Both the position numbers and the translations under genes were made by a program. This document shows positions 10,352-17,726 of a DNA stretch of 64,000 bases, piece after piece (positions within the stretch are counted from its first letter, which is position 1; every line of letters begins with the position of its first letter). Location: positions 62,001 through 126,000 of the forward strand of contig NZ_WMEX01000004.1 of assembly GCF_009856365.1 (NCBI RefSeq), read 5' to 3'. This DNA comes from Vreelandella halophila (lineage in GTDB: Bacteria; Pseudomonadota; Gammaproteobacteria; Pseudomonadales; Oleiphilaceae). The notes below the pieces were generated by a model, which ran no database searches, was not told where the DNA came from, and saw nothing but the letters and a program-made list of their open reading frames with translations.

Positions 10352-11516
10352 TCAGTTTCCCCATTTCATTGCGCGGTAGCGCTGTTCCGAAATCAAACCG
10401 CACTGGCCGCTCCGGTGTTGCGAGGTTGGCATTCACCCATTGGCGCAGGGTCTCTTCAAGTGTCTCCCGGTCAGCACCTTCCACCGGCACCACGAACGCC
10501 TTGAGCCGGATCCCGCTACCTGTGTCGAAGGGCCGGATTGAGCACTCCACAACACCGGGGTGATCTGCGAGCATTCGTCCGATGGAGGCGGGGTCAACAT
10601 TGGTCCCGGCAACCTGTACCGCTCCGTCCTGTCTTCCCGTGGGTACCAGCGTCCGCTGGTCGTACCAGTGGAGTTCGTCAGGAGCGGCAACCGTGGCTGC
10701 CAGGGGCCGGAGAAACAGGCTGCGGGTATTGCCGTCAGCGGCGCGTTCCCAGTGTTCCAGGAGGGTGAAGGGCGAATCCGGGTCTGATCGCCACCCAATA
10801 CCTCCTGTCTCGGATGAGCCATACACTTCGGTCATGGAATCAAGCTTCTGATTTTGGAGCGCTCGGATCACCTCCGGCGGGCAGGGCGCGGTAGAGGTTA
10901 CTCCAGCAACGTCAGTGTTGAACTCAGTATGGCGACCACTGCGATAACGCCACCACTCCGGGTATGCCACGACAAGATCGCCGGGCTCCGGGTCCAGTGC
11001 AAATTGCTGTGCCGTGTCACCATGGCAATAGGGCACCTGCAGCACGTCAGCGAGCAGTGGTCCCCAGATGAAGCCATAGATATGATGCGGGGGAGCGACC
11101 CCGACTATACGGCACCGGTCTGAAAACGCGCTGGCAAGCAGTGAGACCTCGCTTTCAAGATGGGCTAGCGGCAGACGATTAAGCCTTGGCTCTCCCGTCG
11201 TGCCCCCGGAGCGGAATCCAATATGGGTAGTGCCATCAGCGAGGCCTTCCCGGATCAGAGCCACCCAATCCTCAACGGCGTCTTTTCGCAGCAGCCATTC
11301 ATCAAGGCCACTGGCTTCCAGGTCAAAAAACTCGTTGACCACTCGAGCCAGCGCCAGTTGTTCTATTGAGTCAACCGCCAGTGGGCCGTCTCTGAGAGAG
11401 TTCCCGGCGGTGGCTTTGCTCACCAGATCGGCACTGCTGGCGCCTCGCTGGCTGGCCAGTTCGCTGCCGATCAGGTGGCTCAGTACCGCCAGGGTGGGGT
11501 GGGTTCCGAGCTGCAT
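10341..11516 (-). CDS. pcl: 4-hydroxycinnamate:CoA ligase for PYP chromophore activation
   Basis: This AMP-forming ligase activates p-coumarate to its CoA thioester, which then loads Cys69 of PYP. It is 391 aa, near the short (~394 aa) Rhodobacter pCL and shorter than plant 4CL. It has the P-loop RSGGTTGEPR (102-111), an adenine/aromatic motif YGSSETGGIGWR and a C-terminal catalytic Lys motif LPRNEMGKLSDW. The ATG overlaps the pyp stop (TGATG), and the 3' end overlaps the lyase start. Substrate is inferred from the operon; the sequence alone shows only an acyl/aryl-CoA ligase. Confidence 0.9.
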   Translation of the reverse strand: MQLGTHPTLAVLSHLIGSELASQRGASSADLVSKATAGNSLRDGPLAVDSIEQLALARVVNEFFDLEASGLDEWLLRKDAVEDWVALIREGLADGTTHIGFRSGGTTGEPRLNRLPLAHLESEVSLLASAFSDRCRIVGVAPPHHIYGFIWGPLLADVLQVPYCHGDTAQQFALDPEPGDLVVAYPEWWRYRSGRHTEFNTDVAGVTSTAPCPPEVIRALQNQKLDSMTEVYGSSETGGIGWRSDPDSPFTLLEHWERAADGNTRSLFLRPLAATVAAPDELHWYDQRTLVPTGRQDGAVQVAGTNVDPASIGRMLADHPGVVECSIRPFDTGSGIRLKAFVVPVEGADRETLEETLRQWVNANLATPERPVRFDFGTALPRNEMGKLSDW

Positions 11517-11893
11517 CAGACGCGCTTGACGAAAACCCAGTAGCTATTCCCATCGAGGGACTTTTTCATGTGCACCTTCACCTTCGTCGGCTTCATCTGA
11601 TAGTCAAAGGTGTACTCGAACATGGTGCTCAGGTTGCCGCTCTTCACGCCTTCCTGAAATTTCCCGAAAAAGTCGTCCGTCTTGGTGCAGGGAGCGACTT
11701 CCGTGAAGAAGTTCTTGCCGATCACCTCTTCCGGCTTACGTCCGGTGATCTCGCCTTCTGCTTTGTTATAGCTGAGAATTTTGCCATTGGCATCAAGGTT
11801 GATGGCGCCAAAGGCCAGCTGGTCGATGTCACGATCACTCATCTCAGCAAGCTTGTTGCCGATATCTTCCGAACCAAAGTTAACGCGTTCCAT
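11516..11893 (-). CDS. pyp: Photoactive yellow protein (PYP)
   Basis: PYP is a soluble blue-light photoreceptor of the PAS fold that carries a p-coumaryl thioester. The 125-aa product matches the length and nearly the whole sequence pattern of Halorhodospira halophila PYP. All chromophore-pocket residues are present at standard numbering: Y42, E46, T50, R52, C69, Y98 and M100. I chose the ATG at 11893, with AGGAG 6 nt upstream, over longer frames. The next gene starts within its stop codon. The output partner is not evident; proposed roles in the family include phototaxis and control of biofilm or gene expression. Confidence 0.98.
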   Translation of the reverse strand: MERVNFGSEDIGNKLAEMSDRDIDQLAFGAINLDANGKILSYNKAEGEITGRKPEEVIGKNFFTEVAPCTKTDDFFGKFQEGVKSGNLSTMFEYTFDYQMKPTKVKVHMKKSLDGNSYWVFVKRV

Positions 11894-11980
11894 TACTGCT
11901 CCTGAATTATTGAAGTGTGCACTGTTAACTACGCACATCGATCAGGCAGCGGACACTGGAGTTTGTAACGGAATGTAGCG

Positions 11981-12011
11981 CGGCGCCCGGTCACGGTTAC
12001 TCCGGGCGCCG
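11981..12011 (-). terminator. Strong GC hairpin between the heme protein gene and pyp
   Basis: CGGCGCCCGG (11981-11990) and CCGGGCGCCG (12002-12011) form a perfect 10-bp stem with an 11-nt loop, 8 bp after the heme-protein stop. There is no U-run after it. It may attenuate transcription or protect the mRNA end between the heme gene and the pyp operon. The remaining ~87 bp before pyp would have to hold the pyp promoter; I could not identify a convincing one. Confidence 0.45.
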
Positions 12012-12019
12012 GTACCGAC

Positions 12020-12631
12020 TCAGGGCTCCTCGTAGGGTCTGTCAAGATCCTGAATGACGGAAAACGCTCCTCTCAGATCACCAGGCTCGTAGCCTGTCGC
12101 CTGGTCAGCCGGATACTGTTTTTCAAGCGCGGCCCTGATGGCTTCGGACTGGTTCTCTTCCGGTCCATGACAGCCCATGCACTGGGGTTTGACGCCGATC
12201 GGTTTCATGTAGCGCAGATAGCGGGAGTCGGCCACTTTCTGAATACTACTATGTTCAAGGTTTTTCATTGTCGCTCCCTGATCCAGTTGCTCCTGGAACC
12301 GGGTGAGTACCCGCGACTCATGGGCATCTGGCATACCCAGAAGCGGATTCCGTACCCGGGTCCCGACCCGGGTTATCCGCCAGCCGGTTTTGCGGGAAAG
12401 CCGGGATTTAATGGCCGGTGCGCGATCTCTGCACACCCGGATTGCCGCCTCTGGACCTTCTTCCTTCATCGCGGACCTGAGCTCAGAAGCAAGTTCGGTT
12501 GCCAGCTGATTGACGACTGACCGGGCGCCCTCTATGCGTTGATCTCGCTCGTGAACCTGAACCGGCTCGGATGGGATGGCAACTGCGGGGAGCAGCAGCA
12601 GGAATGCGAGTATGCGGATACAGTGAGTCAT
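12020..12631 (-). CDS. Exported c-type heme protein of the DUF3365 (Tll0287-like) family
   Basis: The 203-aa product has a signal peptide (hydrophobic residues 7-19, MTHCIRILAFLLLLPAVA) and one c-heme site CMGCH at 151-155, so it should be periplasmic. The surrounding pattern (IRVCRDRAP at 64-72, RVRNPLLGMPDAHE, then the heme site) is that of DUF3365. This is a PAS-like heme domain found alone or as the sensor part of kinases and chemoreceptors. Cys67 is a candidate sixth ligand by analogy with Tll0287 (from memory). No output domain is present. It lies directly upstream of pyp on the same strand. Confidence 0.85.
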   Translation of the reverse strand: MTHCIRILAFLLLLPAVAIPSEPVQVHERDQRIEGARSVVNQLATELASELRSAMKEEGPEAAIRVCRDRAPAIKSRLSRKTGWRITRVGTRVRNPLLGMPDAHESRVLTRFQEQLDQGATMKNLEHSSIQKVADSRYLRYMKPIGVKPQCMGCHGPEENQSEAIRAALEKQYPADQATGYEPGDLRGAFSVIQDLDRPYEEP

Positions 12632-12668
12632 TGGATGGCCTGGTTTCAGTGTGCATTAGAATATTCTC

Positions 12669-12698
12669 ACATTATTGCGATTAGGTTCTCTGTGGCAA
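12669..12698 (-). promoter_or_regulatory. Candidate sigma70 promoter for the heme protein gene
   Basis: On the minus strand TTGCCA (12698-12693) and TAATGT (12674-12669) are separated by 18 bp, about 38 bp before the start codon. The 194-bp divergent gap must also serve the LysR gene; no clear LysR-side -35 was found. Confidence 0.4.
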
Positions 12699-12825
12699 AT
12701 CGGAGTGTCCGGTTTTTGATGATTTCGGGTATGCGCGTCTATCCGTCTGATCGCGTTGGGTAGGATTTAGCTTTTGCATTGATTATTATCATGTTCTTTG
12801 TCTGCATTACGGGGCGTGATCCACC

Positions 12826-13764
12826 ATGAAGCGAACTCAAAACAGCCAATCGCTGCCATCGCTGCAGTCACTGGTGGCTTTTGAGGCAACTGCGCGGCTG
12901 GGCTCCATGACGGCTGCTGCTGATGAGGAGCGCACGACTCAACCTGCGATCTCGCAGCGCATTCGCGCACTGGAGGAGTGGGCGGGCATGCCTCTGTTTG
13001 ACCGTAAGGGTGGAAAGCTTCAGCTCACGGCCAAGGGAGAGCGTTTCCGTCGGGAGGTTTCATCTGGCCTGAGCGGGATTCGGGGCGCTTGCGACCGGCT
13101 GTTGCGTGAGGGAGAAGGGCCGGCGCCCTCGGTTGTGATTGCGGCCGGCTCGGGATTTCTGCACCTGTGGTTGCTGCCACATCTTCCGGCGATGAAGCAG
13201 GCGTTCCCCGAGGTCACATTCACACTCAAGCCTATTGACCGGGCGGACGACCCTGAGCTGCAGGCAGCAGATATTGCCATTCGTTTCGGCCCCTATCTGC
13301 CCCAGGAAGAAAGCCAGCTCCTCGCCAGGGAAGAGGTCTTCCCTGTAACCAGCCCTGACTACGCCCGCAGTAACGCCCTGGGCAGTGAGCTAAAGGCATC
13401 CGATCTGGACCACGTCACACTGCTGCACCAGGATATCCACGAACCGCGCTGGCTCGACTGGCTGCAGTGGTGTGATCAGGTCGGGATTGAACTAGCGCCA
13501 AGGGAAGATTATTTCGCCTATCACAACTATGCGCTGCTATTGCACGCGACGCTGGCGCGCCAGGGGGTGGCGCTGGGGTGGTCTATCCTGGTGGAGGAGT
13601 ACCTGAAAACCGGGCAGCTGATTGCGTTGGGGCCGCGAATAAAGCGCACGGAGTATGGCTACTGGCTGAGCGCGAAACACCACCGCAGCGCGGTGGTGCA
13701 GCCTATCTGCGACTGGCTGATGGCTGCCATGCAGCCGTATCAGCCAGTCGATGCCAGGTATTAG
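12826..13764 (+). CDS. LysR-family transcriptional regulator
   Basis: A 312-aa LysR regulator. The winged helix-turn-helix occupies about residues 12-70 (LVAFEATARLGSMTAAADEE, then PAISQRIRALEE) and is followed by a periplasmic-binding-protein-like effector domain. Domain details such as LLPHLPAMKQAFPEVTF resemble the GcvA-like branch. Its stop overlaps the stop of the convergent BCCT transporter by 3 nt. It therefore sits next to the transporter/dioxygenase set and is the natural candidate regulator for it. The effector is unknown; betaine-like or phosphonate ligands are inference. Confidence 0.9.
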   Translation: MKRTQNSQSLPSLQSLVAFEATARLGSMTAAADEERTTQPAISQRIRALEEWAGMPLFDRKGGKLQLTAKGERFRREVSSGLSGIRGACDRLLREGEGPAPSVVIAAGSGFLHLWLLPHLPAMKQAFPEVTFTLKPIDRADDPELQAADIAIRFGPYLPQEESQLLAREEVFPVTSPDYARSNALGSELKASDLDHVTLLHQDIHEPRWLDWLQWCDQVGIELAPREDYFAYHNYALLLHATLARQGVALGWSILVEEYLKTGQLIALGPRIKRTEYGYWLSAKHHRSAVVQPICDWLMAAMQPYQPVDARY

Positions 13765-15470
13765 GCGTGCTCACCTGTCTGCGCAAGCGGCTGCCGCGGT
13801 TCCTGAACCAGCGATAGCAACACGCCAAGGGTCATCAGGATGATGACGAAGCTGACGGGGAGTGCGGCGGCAATCAATGCCGTCTGCAGAGCGGAAAGTC
13901 CACCCAGCACCAGCAGTACGGCAGCCACCAGCCCAATCATTGCACCCCAGTAAACGCGGAAAACATGTGGTGGCTCCTCGTCACCCAACGAGAGGATGGT
14001 CGTTACCACCAGGGTGCCCGAATCCGACGATGTGATGAACCAACTCATCAACAGGAACACCATCATTGCCGAAAGCAGCCAGCCAAACAAACCGGTACCG
14101 GCGATGCCATCAGCCGTGGCGAACAGCGCTGCGGGAAGCTTCCAGCCATTGACCAGTTCAATAATGCCTGCCGCGCCAGCTCCGCCGGAAGCAGACAGCT
14201 CCTGGTGAATGGCGGTACCTCCAAAGATCACCAGCCATGCAAAAGCGATCAGAGTTGGCACGAACAGAACGCCCAGAACGAATTCACGAAGCGTTCGGCC
14301 TTTGGAGATCCGGGCAATGAAAAGACCCACGAAAGGTGCCCAGGCCAGCCACCAGCCCCAATAGAAGATGGTCCAGGCCCGCTGCCATTCTCCGGTCTCC
14401 GGGGAGTCCGCTTTCCACAGACCCATGGGAACCACGTTGACGGCATAGTCGAAGAGGGTCTGAAAAAAGGTGGTTAGCAACCAAAGCGTAGGGCCCCCAA
14501 CCAGGAAAACACCGACCACCATTACCGAGACCCAGATATTCATCTCGGAAATGATCCGGATGCCTTTTTTGACGCCCAACGCCGCCGACAGAATCGACAG
14601 GGTGGAAATCACCAGGATCAGTATGAGCTGGGTAGTCAAACCGTCGCTGATTCCAAACAGTCGCTCCAGTCCGACACTCATCTGGCTGACGCCAAGACCC
14701 AGTGAGGTTGCAACGCCGAATACGCAGCCGAGCACCCCGAAAATGTCGAAAACATGGCCTACAGGTCCGAAGATCCGTTCACCAATAAACGGATAGAGTG
14801 CTGAGCGCAGTGCCAGTGGAAGACCTTTACGGAATGCAAAGTACGCCAGGGACATACCGACGATCACGTAGATGGCCCAGCCATGGAGACCCCAGTGGAA
14901 TACGGTGACCCGAAGGGCATCAATGGCGCGCTCCTGATTGAGTGACGTGGCGCCGGCCATATCGGCATGAGGATTATTCGGGTAATCGAAAGCGCCGGTA
15001 TTATCAAAATAGAAAATCGGCTCTGCCACTCCGAAAAACAGAATCCCGATCCCAATACCCGCTGAGAACAGCATGGAAAACCAGGAAAAGTTCCCGAACT
15101 CCGGACGGCTGTCATCCGTTCCCAGGCGGATACTGCCGTAACGGGTGAAGATCAGAACAGCGCAGACCGCAAGCAGCGCCATGACTGTCACCAGGTAATA
15201 GCCGCTGAAAGTTGTTTCAATCCAGGTTCGGGCTGCGCCAAATACGGTGTCGGCGCTACCTGACAAGCCGGTGAACAGAACGAAGAGCAGGATGAGCAGG
15301 GTTGCGCCAATGGTCATGCGTTTGTGCATGCCACGGAACAGACCGCCCTGGGTAAGTTCGGTCACCTTGTAGTCTGTGGTGATAACCGCGTGGGGGTTGT
15401 CTTCCTGCAGATTAGGCGTTGGAGCGTCGTTTGAGGTAGCGATAATTGTGTCCTCTTTAAAGTCGGTCAT
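13761..15470 (-). CDS. BCCT-family betaine/carnitine/choline-type transporter
   Basis: A 569-aa secondary transporter with about 12 membrane segments. It carries the BCCT signature WGWWLAWAPFVGLFIARISKGRT, in which the Trp-rich segment lines the quaternary-ammonium site. I chose ATG 15470 (MTDFKEDT) over a longer frame because it leaves a normal ~60-residue cytoplasmic N-tail before TM1. It lies 109 bp downstream of the dioxygenase/HD pair, so it may import their quaternary-ammonium substrate or glycine betaine. Substrate cannot be read from sequence, and the lack of an extended C-terminus argues against a BetP-type osmosensor. Confidence 0.93.
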   Translation of the reverse strand: MTDFKEDTIIATSNDAPTPNLQEDNPHAVITTDYKVTELTQGGLFRGMHKRMTIGATLLILLFVLFTGLSGSADTVFGAARTWIETTFSGYYLVTVMALLAVCAVLIFTRYGSIRLGTDDSRPEFGNFSWFSMLFSAGIGIGILFFGVAEPIFYFDNTGAFDYPNNPHADMAGATSLNQERAIDALRVTVFHWGLHGWAIYVIVGMSLAYFAFRKGLPLALRSALYPFIGERIFGPVGHVFDIFGVLGCVFGVATSLGLGVSQMSVGLERLFGISDGLTTQLILILVISTLSILSAALGVKKGIRIISEMNIWVSVMVVGVFLVGGPTLWLLTTFFQTLFDYAVNVVPMGLWKADSPETGEWQRAWTIFYWGWWLAWAPFVGLFIARISKGRTLREFVLGVLFVPTLIAFAWLVIFGGTAIHQELSASGGAGAAGIIELVNGWKLPAALFATADGIAGTGLFGWLLSAMMVFLLMSWFITSSDSGTLVVTTILSLGDEEPPHVFRVYWGAMIGLVAAVLLVLGGLSALQTALIAAALPVSFVIILMTLGVLLSLVQEPRQPLAQTGEHA

Positions 15471-15579
15471 CGGGCCGACGATCCCGCTGCATGCCCGGTT
15501 TGGGGGGAATGTAGTGGCAGCTGCGCGCAAATACAGGGCGCCTGCCACTCATGCAGTGCGTGACAACAGGGGCTTACCT

Positions 15580-16161
15580 TTAAGCCGGTTCCTCTTGACC
15601 GATCACGGCCGGATCAAAAGGCGCGCGCGAGAAAACCCGCCGCAACAGCGGTTCAAAATGGTCCAGCGTGGGTGTTGGGTAATCCGGGTCGAAAGAGGCC
15701 TGATCGTAGCGCTCGCAGAAATCGATGCAACTCTGGTACCACGGGTGGTCCCTGTAGCGATCGCGCTCATAGGGGTCCTCGCCGAAATGATGCGCATAAT
15801 AGACTTTCTGGAAGAGGCCATGGTGCCGCACCACCCAGGTCACCTCCGCGCGCACGTAGGGTCGGATGATCGAGGCCGCGAGCTGAGAATGGTTGTAGGG
15901 TGCGAGCTCATCGCCCAGATCGTGGAGGAGAGCGCCTGCAATCATGTCGTCGTCCGCGCCATCGGCCTCGGCGCGCGCGGCCGTTTGCAGCGAATGCTCG
16001 AGGCGTGAGACCTGGTAACCGCTGAGGGTGTTTTCCAGATTGCGTAGCGCCTGCATCAAGCGATCCACCAGTCCCTGATTGAACGCCTCTTCCAGCTCAT
16101 CCAGCAGCACGTAATCCTCGCGGGTGCCGTCTTTCATCTGACGAAAGGAAACCTGTTGCAT
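15580..16161 (-). CDS. tmpB: HD-domain diiron oxygenase, TmpB/PhnZ-like
   Basis: A 193-aa HD-domain protein. The stretch RLEHSLQTA (53-61) and GALLHDLGD (76-84) closely resembles PhnZ, the mixed-valent diiron oxygenase that cleaves C-P bonds. The ligand set H56, H80-D81, H91, H113 and probably D153 (CERYDQ) matches the HD-oxygenase pattern. In the TmpA/TmpB pathway the partner cleaves hydroxylated trimethylaminoethylphosphonate to glycine betaine and phosphate. Its ATG directly follows the dioxygenase TAA (TAAATG). Seen: HD fold and ligands. Inferred: the TmpB reaction. A plain HD phosphohydrolase is the usual default annotation. Confidence 0.75.
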   Translation of the reverse strand: MQQVSFRQMKDGTREDYVLLDELEEAFNQGLVDRLMQALRNLENTLSGYQVSRLEHSLQTAARAEADGADDDMIAGALLHDLGDELAPYNHSQLAASIIRPYVRAEVTWVVRHHGLFQKVYYAHHFGEDPYERDRYRDHPWYQSCIDFCERYDQASFDPDYPTPTLDHFEPLLRRVFSRAPFDPAVIGQEEPA

Positions 16162-17292
16162 TTATGCGACCTCTTCTGTGGTTTGATGCAGTTTCTGAAG
16201 ACTTGCATAGCGCTCTCGCGGCCCGTCAGCGTCCAGGTAGCAGCCCTGGAGGTGGCGGTGCCCCTCACTGGGGTCATAGCTGGTGCGCCCGTGCAGTACC
16301 CGGCTGTTGTCGAACATCATCAGCTCGCCGGCATTGAGCGTGAAGCGTGCTTCGTAAGCGGGGTCGGAAAACAGCTGACCCAGGCGCTGGCGTGCCTGGT
16401 GGAACAGGCGTGTGTCCGCATCCGAAAGAAGCGGCAGGGCATCCAGGCGCGGACTGTAATGCACGCCCGTCGGGTTGCCGTGATCATCCGTCTGGATCAT
16501 GGTGCGTTGGGTGGTCAGCTCGGTGCCTGCATCCACAAAACGAAAGCGAACCGGCGTGCGCTTGAGCAGCTCATAGCCTTCCGGGGTTTCGGCGCGCAGC
16601 TGCTCCAGCACTTTGAGGCTGTCCGCAAGCGTGGAAAGGCCGCCGCTGGTTTCGTTTACCAGGCAGTGCAGCAGCTGGATACCGGGGACCGGATTACGGT
16701 AGGGATTATCAGTGTGCGGTCCCAGAGCCACGCTACGGTAGGCCAGGTCATTACCAGTGGGCCGTGAATAGACTTCGAAATAGCGCCCGAAGTTGGTTTC
16801 CTTGACGTAGCCGAAATGGCTCCCCACCTCCAGGATGCGCTCTGGGTCCGTCGGCACGTTGTACAGGATCAGGTAGCCATACTGCAGGTAGGCTGACAGA
16901 GATGCCTTGAAGTAGGCGTTATCCTGCTGGACACGCACCCAATCAAAGCGCACGCGCTGCTGGTCCAGGCTGGAATCCCAGGGCTCCGCGGCTGGGAAAG
17001 GCGCTGTATTGCCCAGCTCCTGGGCCAGGGCGGTCAGGTCATACACTTCTTCATGACCATCGCTGAACGACAGTGAAACGCGGTCGGTGCCCACAGGTTC
17101 AGCCTTTTTCAGGGTCAGCGCGTCGTCGATGGCGTGGGAATCGAACAGACGCTGCTGTGTCATTGGTTCCAACTGGTCAGGCGCCTGCGTCCGCTCCCGC
17201 AGCCATAGCGGGCTGACCTCCATCGTTGAACGGCCGTCGTCGATGTGCACGGCTGCGGGCTGCTGGTGAATGATGAACGGATGCTGTGGCAT
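16162..17292 (-). CDS. tmpA: 2OG/Fe(II) dioxygenase, TmpA/gamma-butyrobetaine hydroxylase-like
   Basis: A 376-aa oxygenase with the two-domain build of gamma-butyrobetaine hydroxylase: an N-terminal DUF971-type domain (1-95) and a TauD-like domain. Fe(II) ligands are H193 and D195 (LGPHTDNPYRNPVPG) and H334 (VLHGRTSYDP); R346 is the likely 2OG anchor. The N-domain lacks the zinc Cys cluster of true hydroxylases: RERTQAPDQ stands where CxC..C occurs. Pairing with a PhnZ-like HD protein points to TmpA, which hydroxylates 2-trimethylaminoethylphosphonate, rather than to carnitine synthesis. A GAGGGAG site precedes the ATG. Gamma-butyrobetaine hydroxylase remains the alternative. Confidence 0.75.
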   Translation of the reverse strand: MPQHPFIIHQQPAAVHIDDGRSTMEVSPLWLRERTQAPDQLEPMTQQRLFDSHAIDDALTLKKAEPVGTDRVSLSFSDGHEEVYDLTALAQELGNTAPFPAAEPWDSSLDQQRVRFDWVRVQQDNAYFKASLSAYLQYGYLILYNVPTDPERILEVGSHFGYVKETNFGRYFEVYSRPTGNDLAYRSVALGPHTDNPYRNPVPGIQLLHCLVNETSGGLSTLADSLKVLEQLRAETPEGYELLKRTPVRFRFVDAGTELTTQRTMIQTDDHGNPTGVHYSPRLDALPLLSDADTRLFHQARQRLGQLFSDPAYEARFTLNAGELMMFDNSRVLHGRTSYDPSEGHRHLQGCYLDADGPRERYASLQKLHQTTEEVA

Positions 17293-17478
17293 AAGAACTC
17301 CCTCGGCTTGTTTGAATGCGGGCTGACGCTAGCGACGCGGCGTTATGATGGTTACTGCTGGCGCGAGGGAGTAGGGCCGGAGGCTTATCCTGCTCTATGC
17401 AATTTTCTTATGGGAAGCCTTTGCCTGTCTTCCGGATTTTGGCCGGCTGGTGTTAAATCAGTCACCTGAAAACAGCTA

Positions 17479-17506
17479 TTGACGACAGATGCGGCGTCAG
17501 TAAAAT
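17479..17506 (+). promoter_or_regulatory. Promoter of the tRNA-Gly/tRNA-Cys operon
   Basis: TTGACG (17479-17484), a 16-bp spacer and TAAAAT (17501-17506) lie about 41 bp before tRNA-Gly. The strong -35 and the position fit a stable-RNA promoter. The rest of the 255-bp gap up to the dioxygenase start (17293) shows nothing else I recognise. Confidence 0.65.
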
Positions 17507-17547
17507 ACACACCCGTTGTCGAGGGCAGCACACAGCCCCATCAGAGA

Positions 17548-17623
<76 letters not shown>

Positions 17624-17641
17624 GTTTCCTTCCCTGTTTCA

Positions 17642-17715
17642 GGCGCGGTGGCAGAGTGGTCATGCGACGGACTGCAACTCCGTTTACGCCGGTTCGATTC
17701 CGACCCGCGCCTCCA
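17642..17715 (+). tRNA. cysT: tRNA-Cys (anticodon GCA)
   Basis: The 74-nt gene follows tRNA-Gly by 18 bp. It has acceptor GGCGCGG/CCGCGCC, anticodon stem CGGA/TCCG around CT-GCA-AC, T-loop TTCGATT and an encoded CCA. The MocR gene on the opposite strand ends 11 bp later. I see no U-run terminator after it. Confidence 0.97.
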
Positions 17716-17726
17716 TTAATCCGATG

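Noticed and set aside
12675-12825. Small ORFs in the LysR/heme-protein gap
   Set aside because: The short open frames here lack ribosome-binding sites and overlap the promoters of both flanking genes.
13761-13764. Overlapping stop codons as a regulatory element
   Set aside because: TTAG at the LysR/BCCT junction and CTAG at 51920-51923 simply give stops on both strands; such overlaps are common in compact genomes.
16162-17292. Carnitine biosynthesis gene (true gamma-butyrobetaine hydroxylase)
   Set aside because: The missing zinc cysteines and the fused-like pairing with a PhnZ-type HD protein favour TmpA. It is not fully excluded, so it is kept as the alternative in the annotation.
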